Below are positions 25,141-35,952 of a DNA stretch of 64,000 bases, one piece after another. This DNA comes from Tetrahymena elliotti 4EA (taxonomy: Eukaryota > Ciliophora > Oligohymenophorea > Hymenostomatida > Tetrahymenidae). The translations under genes were made by a program, and so were the position numbers. The stretch lies in the NCBI GenBank assembly GCA_000231825.2, contig JH720397.1, forward strand, positions 82,555 to 146,554, written 5' to 3'. Position 1 is the first letter of the stretch, and each line of letters begins with the position of its first letter. A model generated the notes under the pieces. That model was given only the letters and a program-made list of their open reading frames with translations. It did not search any database and was not told the DNA's origin.

Positions 25141-26505
25141 ATGGAAGAGATAATTACTATTTATATACAAAATCGAAAAGATAGGCATCTAATAAACATG
25201 ATGTATGCACAAACAGTTTTTATAAACATCCTATTGATTCCTTAGATAATTATTATTTTTATTTGGATGTATTTTAGCTAGAATTATTATGCGTTATTTA
25301 TTGCTATACCTTGCATCTTATTGCTGTCTTTCTATGTTAATTTGGTTTGGGTTATTTCTTTTGAGTTAGATTTTAACAACTCTTTTGGTAGCACACTATT
25401 AATTTTTAAAGAGCTTTATCGTTTAGGATTTTAGTTTATTGGATTTGTTGGAATCGTCTTCTGCTGCAGAGTTATCAATAACTATTTCTTCTACTTGCTA
25501 ATATTAAATTTGGTCCATAGTTTAATTATGTCTCTGAAGTTTACTAATTCTCCTTTATATACAAAGGGTTCTAAATTTGAAATATGCTACTATTTTTTTA
25601 TCTTATTCTTGACTGTTTTTATGAACTCAGGATGTGATTTTAGGAAGTTTAAATAGGCTTTCAATGCTGACTCAATCAAGCAGTTTCGAGTTAAAAATTT
25701 AAACACCTTTTTAGTTTTAAGATTTGCCTAAACACTATATTTATTTTCTATATTTATAATTTGCATCTATATTAATGTATACAATAAACCTAATGGAGAA
25801 AACACTCAGCTGCTGCTGGATGAGAAAATAATTTATGCTATTATACTTATATTTGCTATTGCAAGTCTTGCTATGCAGATTAAAGATATTTGGATTTTAA
25901 TAATAAAACCATAATTAAATAACGAATAGTAATGCTTTGAAATAGATGATATAGACCAACTTATAGAACTAAACAATCTTTAAAAAACTAATTAAATGAA
26001 TAGTCAGAGTCTGTAATATGTTTCTTTCTTTTTCCCAAGAGAGCATGAAATTATAAAATAAGAGCATTAAAATGAACTGGATTTCTGTCTCTTGTTTAAC
26101 TTCGATCAAAATATAGATATATCTATTCCTTAAGTGGGAGAAAGATTACAATCATAAGATGATCAATACTACTCAACTGTATTATTTGAGAGAATGATCG
26201 ATATATCAAGCTTTTCAACTTATTTAGAACAATATCAAATTATTTCCTATATAAACCAAATTAGTTTTGATTTTCATGCAAATATCCCAGACTTGGTTTA
26301 AATTATCAAGCTAATCTCATTGAATTCTTACGAAATTATCATCAGGTCACAAAACATTCCAAAAAACATGATTGATTTATAGTTTGATTAAATACAAATT
26401 AAAAAGACCACTATTCTTCAAAGCATAGCATTTGATAAAAATGTTATGGAATATATTTCAATCAATCCTTTTCTAGTCTTTTATGATCTATTTGATGAGA
26501 GCTGA
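25141..26505 (+). CDS. Multi-pass membrane protein of unknown function, 454 aa
   Basis: A single exon of 455 codons. The N-terminal ~260 residues contain about seven strongly hydrophobic segments of 18-24 residues, for example INILLIPQIIIIFIWMYF, LFIAIPCILLLSFYVNLVWV, NYFFYLLILNLVHSLIMSL and IIYAIILIFAIASLAMQI. These are separated by short loops with Lys, Arg, Asp and Asn. The last ~190 residues are soluble, rich in Asp, Gln, Ile and Ser, and probably cytosolic. No transporter or receptor signature was recognised. It lies between LITAF genes 3 and 4 on the same strand but is unrelated in sequence. Start is the first ATG of the frame. Confidence 0.8.
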
Positions 26506-27928
26506 AAATAATTTTATTTACCCTGCTCTCACTTACTAACTTATAATAAAAATATGATAATAACAAAATAATTAACTAACTAAAACTATTGTGTTATATT
26601 AATAATAAATTTCTTTTATAAAATTGCCCTTTTAATGCTAGCTAATAAACTTTATTTTTTAATTCATTCTTTTTCAATATTGTGCTAATAAAATAGTCTT
26701 ATCTATGTCCATTTCTACTTTAAATGTTCAATCTAGAAAAATTCAATTAATCTTCATTTTCCTAAATTGTAATAGATAAATCACTTTAATGATATTTGGC
26801 AAGAAATACCATAAATTCTCAAAATTAAGCCTCATACTTTTAAAAATTGGTTTATTTTTAGGATATTTTATTAGAAAAAAAATATTTTATTTTTTTAAAG
26901 AATAATTTCAATATAAAATTCAAATTACCTTATTAATTGTTTGAAATTTTTGTGGATATGTTGGCAAATATTTATGTATTAAATTATAAAGGTCTTATTG
27001 TAAATAGTAAAAAATATTTAAAGTTGATGAATGATAAGAAAACCATTCAAGAATGTCAATAAAAAAAGTTTTAGATTGTTGATTCATCTCTAAATTTCTG
27101 TAAAAATAAGAAGAATAACCTCGAGATATTTAGATTTAATAAAATATTTTGCATAAAATGAGTTTTATTATTAATATTATTTAAAATTAAAACTTAAATT
27201 TATTTTAAAAAAGGATTTTTAATCATAACATAAATCTTAAAATTTTGTCTAATTTATTAAGTTAAATGATTAAATTAATTGATTAGAAATAAATCAAATT
27301 AATTCACAATTACTCTTAAAAACTAGAAAATTGACCAAGAAACTGTTGAATTTTGCTTTAATTAGATCTACAAAATTTTTCATAAAAAGAAATGACAATT
27401 ACTTAATTCTTTTTATATTTTATTTTTAAGCCTAATTGCAAAACTAGGGAGAGAAGGGTAAAAAGATAATTGACAATTTCATAAAATTTTTTTACACATT
27501 AATTTACATTTGGTACTCATTGATGTTATTTATTGTAAATGTTAATGGTAAGTTAAAAACAGAAGAATCAAAATTACCATTTAAGTGTTCACTATCGCTA
27601 TTTGATGTTATTCTACTTACAAATCTGAATTTTTTATTATGATTTTTTGTTTGGAGTACTTAATATAAGGTGTGGAATTAAAAAATATCTTACTGTCTGT
27701 TATTCAAGCTTTTGATAAAAGATGACGTTTATAGTAACTCCTAATGATTTTTGCAATTAAAAAAAATATTGATTCCTTTGAATATTAACTAAAGTATGTA
27801 AACATTCCAATATCTTTCTAATTTATGTGAAGAATATTAACCAGACTTAATTTTTTGGTAGATCGAAATTAAAAATAATGAAAATACAAGTCTAAAGAAA
27901 GAGAAAAGAAGAAAAAGAGAGAAAAAAA
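26506..27928. other. Intergenic tract, nothing recognised
   Basis: AT-rich sequence without a supportable gene. A minus-strand open frame entering from 28422 continues to about 27590 but has chance-like composition. Confidence 0.5.
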
Positions 27929-28261
27929 ATGAAAGTAGATTTTTTGTCTAAATATCTAATAGAACGATCAAATTAAATTTTAAAAATTCCAAATTCATAA
28001 GCAAATCGTTTTATAATAGACAATTCATAATTGAAAATTGTTGTATCGATAAATTCGAGAATATTTATATTTTGTTTGCTCGCTTATTTATTTTAATCAT
28101 TTGATTTCAATGTAAATATAAATTTGTTATTAACAAGAAGCAGTAAAATATTAAAAACTCTTGAACTTTTTTTGGAATTAAAAGCTATTAATCCAACATA
28201 TAAATTTGCCTCTGTTTTTTTATTAAAGAATTGTTTGGGATTGCCGTTGAAAATTTCTTGA
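27929..28261 (+). CDS. Small unknown protein or gene remnant, 110 aa
   Basis: An open frame of 111 codons has protein-like composition: MKVDFLSKYLIERSNQ at the start and TLELFLELKAINPTYKF near the end. Immediately after its TGA, a +1 shift gives another protein-like run (EKYDQNKYANVSRF), so this may be a frameshifted pseudogene rather than a complete gene. A minus-strand frame over the same DNA looks less protein-like. No family recognised. Confidence 0.35.
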
Positions 28262-28521
28262 AAAATATGATTAAAATAAATATGCAAATGTAAGCCGCTT
28301 CTCTTCAGCAATACTCCTAAGTGTATATTTTTTTTGTTAGTATATATTATGTTTAGATTTATTATTTCTAAGACTAACTTGACTGATTTATGATTGAATG
28401 AATGAATAATACAAAATATCATATAGCATTAAATAAATTAATAATCAATTAAATAATTAAATTAAATATACATTCACTATTTATCAAAAAAACTCCTTAA
28501 AAATTATCAAAATTATAGATC

Positions 28522-29244
28522 ATGTAACAACCTCAATACGGCCAACCTTAATACAACCAAGCTTAATATAGTCAAGCTTAATACGGTTAACCTTATTATG
28601 CTTAATAATAATAGTAGCCTTATCCAGGAGCATATTAACAATAACCAGGTTTTTATATCTAGTAACCTGTTATGTAGCCAGCATATGGCTAATAATAGGT
28701 TTTAGGTGAGACTGTCTTGATAGTTTAAGAAATTCCTTAAGGATATCCTACATAATAACCTATGATGGGAATGGATGTAGGTGCATAGGTAAAATGTTTT
28801 TTAACTTTTAAATTAATTTAGAAAAATATTATCTTTTGTATTGAGTGTGTACTCTCTCTCTAAAAAAAATATTTTAATAAAGTAAGATAGATATTTACCA
28901 AATAATGCCAATGGATCTGAATATCCAGTTCGTATAAAATGTCCAGCTTGTTAAAAAAATTGTACTACAATAGTTGAAGCTAAAAGTGGTGGTGCAGTTT
29001 ATGGTTGGGTAGCTCTCACCTGTTTCTGCTGCTTCCCCTTCTGTTGCGTTGTAAATATTTTAAACAAACACAATACCTTTTTTTATTTGCATCTTTACTT
29101 AATATTAACAAACATAATTTAAAATCTTATAACTCCCCCTTTGTATTTAAATAGCCTTGCTTTATTGACTCATGCAAAGATAAAATACATAAATGCCCTT
29201 TTTGCCAAGCCGAAGTTGGGATTAACCAAAAAAGTATGTGCTGA
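28522..29244 (+). CDS. LITAF-domain protein 4 (divergent, three exons), 174 aa
   Basis: Exons are 28522-28788, 28883-29050 and 29155-29244; both introns (94 and 104 bases) are in phase 0. Exon 1 encodes a long Gln/Tyr/Pro/Ala-rich tail with repeated QYGQPQYNQ-like units. Exon 2 carries knuckle CPAC and the Cys/Phe-rich segment TCFCCFPFCC. Exon 3 carries CFIDSCKDKIH and the second knuckle CPFC. The second intron therefore splits the LITAF domain. Compared with copies 1-3 it has a longer tail, introns and a different membrane segment, so it branched off earlier. Expected location is the endosomal or lysosomal membrane surface. Confidence 0.85.
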
Positions 29245-29982
29245 AATAATCTTTTCTAAATTAAAAAAGTTATAATTATTGTATCCATTTATTTTATTTA
29301 TATAATTAGAGTATTTTATAAGTCTAAATTTTGATCTTTATTAGCCTCTCATCCTTTCTTGCTTCTATATTTCTCTATTTTTTTATTTTACCAAACAATT
29401 TTAATCAAATTTTGTTCATATTTGGTGTAACTTTTCAAATAAACAAATAAATTTTTATCCACTTCAATAAATTTTATGTAAACTTTCTTCTTACAATTTA
29501 AAATTCTATGCAAGCTTAGACAGAAAGATCCAGTATCATTTCTAATACACCATATATTTTAAAAGTTATTTTCGTATCTGTTATCAGTGAAACAAAAAAT
29601 ATACATAAATTTAACAATTGAATCATCAAACAGTTTAAGGAGATCATTTGTATAAATGTAACAATAAGATACTGATTGATTAAAGAAATTATGTATGGTA
29701 TATCATAAATAGAAATTAGACATATAAATAGGAAATTAATATTTAGGCATTAATTGAATGAATGGATTTTGTATTTGGTAAGGAACTGAATGGATTTTGT
29801 AATGTGACAAGGAACTGAATGAACGAATGAAGTGTTTGTTAATGAATCAACAAATTAATTTATGAATTTAGTATTCGGTAATGAATTGAATGAATGAAAA
29901 ACAGTTAAAAGATAGAGTGAAGACAATAAAATAAAGTAATTTTAAAGTTAATTTGAATGTTTGTTTATTTAAATGTATATTT
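29245..29982. other. Convergent intergenic tract with GAATGAATG-like repeats
   Basis: This stretch lies between the 3' ends of LITAF gene 4 and the DRC4 gene. Around 29750-29900 short degenerate repeats of AATGAATGGATTTTGTA and GGAACTGAATGAA type occur. No gene seen. Confidence 0.5.
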
Positions 29983-32124
29983 TCAAGAAGAGACTAAACC
30001 AGCAGGCATGGAAGAAGTGATGGTTTCCAAAGGTTAGAAACCTAATTCTTCTATGGGAATACCAAATTCTACTAATTTGGCTTCGTATACTCTAATAGCA
30101 TCGTTGTATGCTTTGGTAGCATGGTGAATTGAATATTTTAAATTCTTTATTAAAATATTTTTAGCATCTATAGATTATTAGACTCTTTGCTTAAGTTGTT
30201 CATGTAAGTTGTGGTCTAAACCAGCTTGATCGATAATTGAGCGGAGTTCTTCCTCCTAAATTTTTTATTGAAAAACAATTTAAAAAACCAATTTGAATAA
30301 AGTAATAATTGAATTACCTTTTAATTATATTCTTTTAATAAAATTTGTAAGCGATTGCTTAAAACATTATTGTTGAGATCTGCATTCTTTTTAACTTCGC
30401 TGGTGATGTCTTCGAATTTTCTTTCCAATTCTTGCTTTTCTCTAACAACCTTTCATTTAAAAAAAGTTTTATTAATATTTAATAAAAAGAATTATTTACT
30501 TTTTCATATTTTTCATCTAAATCTTTTCCGTCTCTCTCTAACTTTGTAATTTTATCTTTAAGAGTAATGGCCTTTGATTTGAGATTCTGCAGTGACATTT
30601 TATGCTATTCATTTAAACATAAATGATATTATTGAAGGTGATCAAAATATATATTTAATTTTACTTTTGCAAATTATTTTAAATCTTCTTTGAGTTTATT
30701 ACGAATTTCGCGTTATTTTGCTAAAGGTTCTTTAAGTTTATCATTTTCGGCTTGCATATCTGCAACAGTCTTAGTGTTAACTTAAATTTTAGCATAAATT
30801 TAAGCAATTCTTTCCTTATGAGCTTTGATTAAATTGAGATTTTCAGCAGTAATATCATTATAGTATTTCTTTAATTCAGCAAAAGCTTTTTCGTGGTTGT
30901 TCATTAATTCGTTGATGTGAAGATTTTTTCTTTCTTCCAATTCATGGATTTCAACTTTTAATTTCAATTCCAAGTCTTCTTTAAGTTTAGCTAAACGGTC
31001 CTCATACTTAAAAATCAAATTATTAATAAGTTCGTCAAATTTCTTTTATTGAATTTTAAGAAGAGATTGATGATCTTTCTTTTCCTCCTGTACTTATTAT
31101 ATATTTGCCTTTTCCTTTTCCAAATACTCTGATTTCAACTGAGTTTTGAGCGATTTCATATTTTTGGTAATATCTTCAAAGTAGGCATCTTCTTTTTCTT
31201 TAGCTTTTTTGCCATCATCTTCAATATTTAAATTGCTCTTTTCTTACTCATACTCTAAATGTTTTACCTATTCAATAATTGAATGAATTTTATTTAATTA
31301 ACAACAAAAGCTTTTTATAATAAATAGTTGTTATATATTTTGATATACAATCAATGCTGTTAACTGACCAGCCTTAAACCGACAAAAAAAACTTTTTGAT
31401 TATAAAATAATTCTTTTACCTTTTAGAGAAATACTTTGACATCTATCCTATGTTTACTCTCTTTCTCTTCTGCTTCAGTTTCTTTGTTTGATATTTTAGT
31501 TTTCACTTCAGAAATCTCTTTCAAAGTGTTATGATAGAAATTTTCAACCATATCTCTATCCATTTATATATAGTTTCTGTTTGTTCTCATTTCGTTAACT
31601 CTCTCTATTTAACAAAAAAAATTTTCAGCCATAATCAAAGCATAATAATTCATAAAAAATAGAAAAGATCTTATCGCTAATAACACAAAATTAGAAACAC
31701 TCATTTTTGAAATAGTTTATTATAAGATTTGCGTTTCATTATTTAAGGGCTCAAATTATTTAAATCAATATAAATTATAGTTAAAAATGTAATTTAATAC
31801 CTTTAAGCTTTTCTAATGTCTGAGATAAATCAGCACCAGTCATGGCCATATACTCATCATTAGGTTCCTAATTTCAATTTTATAAAGTTAATTTCAATCA
31901 GTTTTGTTTTACATCAAAAATGATTAAATATAATTATTTATTTTAAGTAAATTTAGATGAATTTGTTCATCTAACTTTCCCTATGCTTATTTATTTTTAT
32001 TATATTTTCTTTAAACTATTTCAATCCATCTAACAACTTAAAATAAAACGAATTTTTATTTAGTTTGCCATTTATTTACCTCCTCTTTCTTTTTTTTACC
32101 AGTCTTAGCTTTTTTTGGAGGCAT
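29983..32124 (-). CDS. DRC4: DRC4/GAS8, nexin-dynein regulatory complex subunit, 469 aa
   Basis: There are seven exons on the minus strand: 32080-32124, 31801-31867, 31420-31604, 30665-31267, 30500-30604, 30318-30449 and 29983-30255. All join in frame (470 codons including TGA), close to the 478 aa of human GAS8. Family hallmarks, recalled from known GAS8, are a Lys-rich MPPKKAKTGKKKK start, a VKH junction, EIHELEERKN, MNNHEKAFAELKKYYNDIT, and near the C-terminus YEAKLVEFGIPIEELGFQPL then PAGLV. The protein is almost wholly coiled coil. It anchors the nexin link between ciliary outer doublets and regulates dynein; loss of the homologues (Chlamydomonas PF2, trypanosome trypanin) impairs motility. 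Introns are short and AT-rich. Confidence 0.95.
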
Positions 32125-34238
32125 TTTTATGAAATATCAAAATTCAATTATCTATCTATCTATCTATATTCTTTCTTACTAAGATTCTATTTAATTTTCT
32201 TGTTTTTTGAATTTATAATAATGATAATCAATTATTTCTTTTCTACATAAAAATATAAAACAATCTAATTATTTATAATTCATTCATTCAATCAATCTAT
32301 CAATAGTCTTTCATTTAATCACTTAATTATTCATTCATTTTATATTTAATTAATACAAAGTTAAAAAAAATCAATTACCCTTTCATTCAATAAATATAAT
32401 ATAAATAAAAGACTATTTTTTCAATTTATATTTTTCAAACTTTAAATACAGTTTTATTTGTCCATTTTTTAATAAAATTTCACTTGCTTTTCATTTTTGT
32501 TTATTTTTTTAATTTCGATCTTGAGATCAAAATATTTCTAATAAAATATTTTAATTTAAATTATGTCTAAATTTTGTACTCATTTTATTATTAAAATTAT
32601 TTTACAAGTATTTATTTTTTAAAAAACTCTAAATGTGATGACCACAAAATGATATAAAATACAAAATTTTTATTTCATAATAAGTAAATTAGTGTCTATC
32701 TCTTCTGTTTATTTTTTGTTTTTTCTTATTTTATTTGTTTATTTATTTGTTTAGTTGTTTGTTTAATTATTTATTTATTTATTTATTATTTTGTTTATTT
32801 ATTTATTTTTTATTTTATTTATTTATTTGTTTTTAATTTGATTTTTTTCAGCTTTAGAGAGGCTTAAGAGATTTATAATGCGTTTATAGTTAGCGAGTAT
32901 CTATATGTCTGGAGATGGGTTCCTAGTTTAAAAAAATACTTTTATATATTTAAGGTCAGATACTGAACCTGATACAGGTTAGAAGAGAGAGGGGAAAAAG
33001 TATTGTTGGATTGATGAAAAAGTTTTCTTAAGAATGATGATTCTAAGAAAAAAGAGAGAATTCATCAATCCAACAATAGGAAAGGTTATAATCTATGAAT
33101 ATGAGGTTTAAAAACTATTTTATTGGGGGGGTTGGAGCTAGGTACATTCATTTTGTTTATAGTGAGAATTAAAAACTTAAATTTTATATTCAATCGATTA
33201 TGTTTAGACTTTCCTTTTCTTGATTAATTAATTTTTTTCTTTTTGATTTTTATTTTAATAATTGATTATAACTTTTTCAATCACCTAATTTTCTCTTCAA
33301 TACAAATTTTTAATTAAAGATCTAACAAGTACATAATTTTCTTTCATAATAGTTTTAAGCTCATCAAATTGACTAATAGGATTTTCTTTCATGTCTCGCA
33401 CTATTTTATTTTATTTCGAAGTATTAAATAAAAACAAATAAAGAAAGAAGATTGAAATACTAAAATGCTTTGCAAAATAGTTAACTTAATTAAGACATAA
33501 ACCCTTTATGAAATAATTAATTACTTTCGTTTTTTGAAATCAATTCATTATTTTTAAAGAGTAATCGAAAATGCTTAAAAAAATAAATTAAGAGCATTAA
33601 AAATAATTAATTTGATTACCATATTGTTTTATTTGAAATGAAAACCATAATTTTGACTAAAATTGAATTCATTTTTAGAAATAAAATTAATTTTGGGTTA
33701 AAATTACAACATCAAAATGTCAAGAGAAAAATAACCAATAAAATTTAGATTAAATTAAATTTTTTTGTTTATCAATCAAATTCAAATATATTTTTCAATA
33801 TTTAATTTAGGATATGTCAGTCAATCTTATTTACAATTATTATAAGCTTATGAGTATCAATTTTGAATTAATTTAAATAAATTTGATCAGTCATTTTTTC
33901 AATGAAAAACATAATTTTTTTGTAGAAAATTGGATTCATTTTTGGGTGTAAAAATAATTTTAGATATTTGAATAATAAGGTGAACAATAATCAATAAAAT
34001 TTCGATTAATTAAATTTATTTTTCTAAAATAGTATTTAAATCAAATTTTTTTATGATTTAATTAATATTTAATTTACAAGAATATTTAATTAAGTCTTAT
34101 TTACAATTTTTATAACTCTAAGAATTTAATATAAGTTTTAATGAATAGTTTAATATCTCATTTTGGTTAAATATTTATTTTAAAAGAAAATCTTTATTTA
34201 AAAAGAATTTCTTGGTAGCTTGTTTATTTATAAAACAC
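32125..34238. other. Intergenic tract with microsatellites and a G-richer structured segment
   Basis: This tract lies upstream of DRC4 and downstream of the gene at 34239-35150. It contains CTAT repeats (about 32150-32170), a TTTA-rich run (32700-32830) and a segment from about 32850 to 33150 that is visibly richer in G and carries an 18-bp perfect inverted repeat. No protein gene supported. Confidence 0.6.
33001..33078. repeat. 78-bp hairpin with 18-bp perfect terminal inverted repeats
   Basis: TATTGTTGGATTGATGAA (33001-33018) is exactly complementary to TTCATCAATCCAACAATA (33061-33078). Nested inside, TTTTCTTAAGAAT pairs with ATTCTAAGAAAA with one bulge. It could be a non-coding RNA or small-RNA precursor, or a very small MITE-like element. 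No clear target-site duplication was seen. Confidence 0.75.
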
Positions 34239-35150
34239 TCATTTTTAGTTTGATATTTTTTATGGTTTATACTTATTCTGTAAACCTATTTGGTTTGTTT
34301 CTTAATCTTTAAAATTTGTATTTTATGAATTCAGCTCTTATCTTAAATAATGGTTTTTCATATAAGCATGGGCATTAGTATTTTATAAATGGTTCTGAAG
34401 TACATGGTCTTGGCGATGACTCATCATAATATTTTTAGATACATTGATAAAAGGTGAGTAATCTCGAGGTTTTAATACTTTTTTTTATAAGTTAACCTAA
34501 TGTGCTTAATCAACTGCAGAATATTTAACAACATTTTCTTGTATTTCAAGTAATCTGGGTTAAGGATTTTCTGTTTATTTTGTTTGGTAAATCATGAAAT
34601 CAGGTTTTTTGCTTTCTAATTAGAGTATTTTATCTCTGATAATTCCATTTTTCTCTTTATTTAATCTATTGAAGAGATAACTAAACTCTTTGTTATTTAG
34701 AATGAAGCCACATTGATTCTATGTTTATTTTTGATCCTACTGCTCACTGAAATACTACTAAACATTATAGAAATCATCATCTTATTTTATATTTTTATCT
34801 TAAATATTTTTATTACTCTCTAAATTGTAGTGATCATAGTTAGATTATTAGCTGTGCTAGCTTTAATGGCCACCTTAAAGAGATAAACACCTTTTTTTAG
34901 TATTTATATTTGCCTAATGGATTTTCTTACTATTTTCTGTTATATTAGCAAGTTCTTTAATTGTAATTTAAATATCTTTAGACTATTTTGGCATCTCTAT
35001 GTGAGTGGAGTTATTTCCAGAGTCGAAAACTTTATGTTTTATCATCCTCAGAGAATTTTCAACTAATTTTTTCTAGTTATTTATAGGTGGCTCTCTAAAA
35101 TTCAATTAATAGTCTTTTGAAAGCAATGTTTTTTACTCCAGTCTATCCAT
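34239..35150 (-). CDS. Unknown charged protein, 303 aa, single exon
   Basis: The minus-strand frame of 304 codons runs from ATG (35150-35148) to TGA (34241-34239) with Gln codons TAA/TAG throughout. Composition is protein-like: Lys, Gln, Asn, Asp, His and several Pro and Met. Segments include KEFSYLFNRLNKEKNGIIRD and SVSKNIMMSHRQD-like regions (VSKNIMMSHRQDH). No domain was recognised. It is divergent from the MSH4-like gene, with about 800 bases between the two starts. Confidence 0.7.
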
Positions 35151-35952
35151 TTAATTAATCTTATATTAATACAATTTACAAACTTGATAATAAATTATTA
35201 TTTTTCAGTTTAGAAAAATTAAAAGAATCAACCAATTAATTAATAAATGGATGGATTATATTTTATGATGAAAATTAAAATTAATATTTAACTCTTGTAT
35301 CTTTCCATCAATCAATAAATAAATTATTTCACATTTTACGAGATTTTGTTTTCAAATAAAATAAATTTTTTTAAAGTAAATTGTCTTCTTAAACTCATTT
35401 TAATAGTGAAAATAAAAAATTTATGATATTATCAAATTGATCATCCTTTATATCATCTTGAAATTATTTTAACTTTATTCTACAAATCTGAGAATTTAAA
35501 TTATTCATTTGCTTTTTGAAAATTAAAATAAAAGCACATTTATTTAAATAATTTTTGGTAATTACCTCAAAGTTAAGGTTATTTTTTGAAATTATTTTTT
35601 TGGAAAATTATAACTTATCCACCTTAAAAAAGAAATCAACTTTTACTTTGAGACAATTAAGCTTTGAGCAACTATGGTATTTACCTTTTTAAAATTTCTC
35701 TAAATTGGTAATTATTTGATTTATGGTAAGATGATAAATTAATAATTTGCAAGAAATATTCAACTAAAAATATTTTTTTTTAAATTTTGAGCAAAAAGTA
35801 ATTATTGGTATAGTAAAATTAAATTTTATTACAAGTAAGATATTATTAGTTATGGGCTTAAAAAGAGCCAAAATATTAAATTAATTAAATTTTTTAAACT
35901 AAATCCCAAATAAAAAAATAAATAAATTTTAGTTAGAAATTTATTTGGAAAA
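35151..35952. other. Divergent intergenic tract containing a dispersed repeat
   Basis: This stretch lies between two divergent starts and so is likely to carry both promoters. It holds one copy of a repeat also found near 57360 (listed separately). Otherwise it is AT-rich with no gene. Confidence 0.5.
35600..35690. repeat. Dispersed repeat, copy 1 (imperfect inverted-repeat arms)
   Basis: The core CTTTGAGCAACTATGGTATTT and an upstream CACCTTAAA...AATCA block match the segment at 57355-57440 in the same orientation and order. About 35 bases upstream, CCTCAAAGTTAAGG is an inverted partial copy of the CTTTGAG part, so this copy has imperfect inverted arms as in a MITE. Non-coding. Confidence 0.6.

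Noticed and set aside
28093..28422. 109-aa minus-strand frame (about 275 codons with TGA as the only stop)
   Set aside because: Composition is AT-random; the opposite strand reads more like protein, and long TGA-free runs are common in this DNA.
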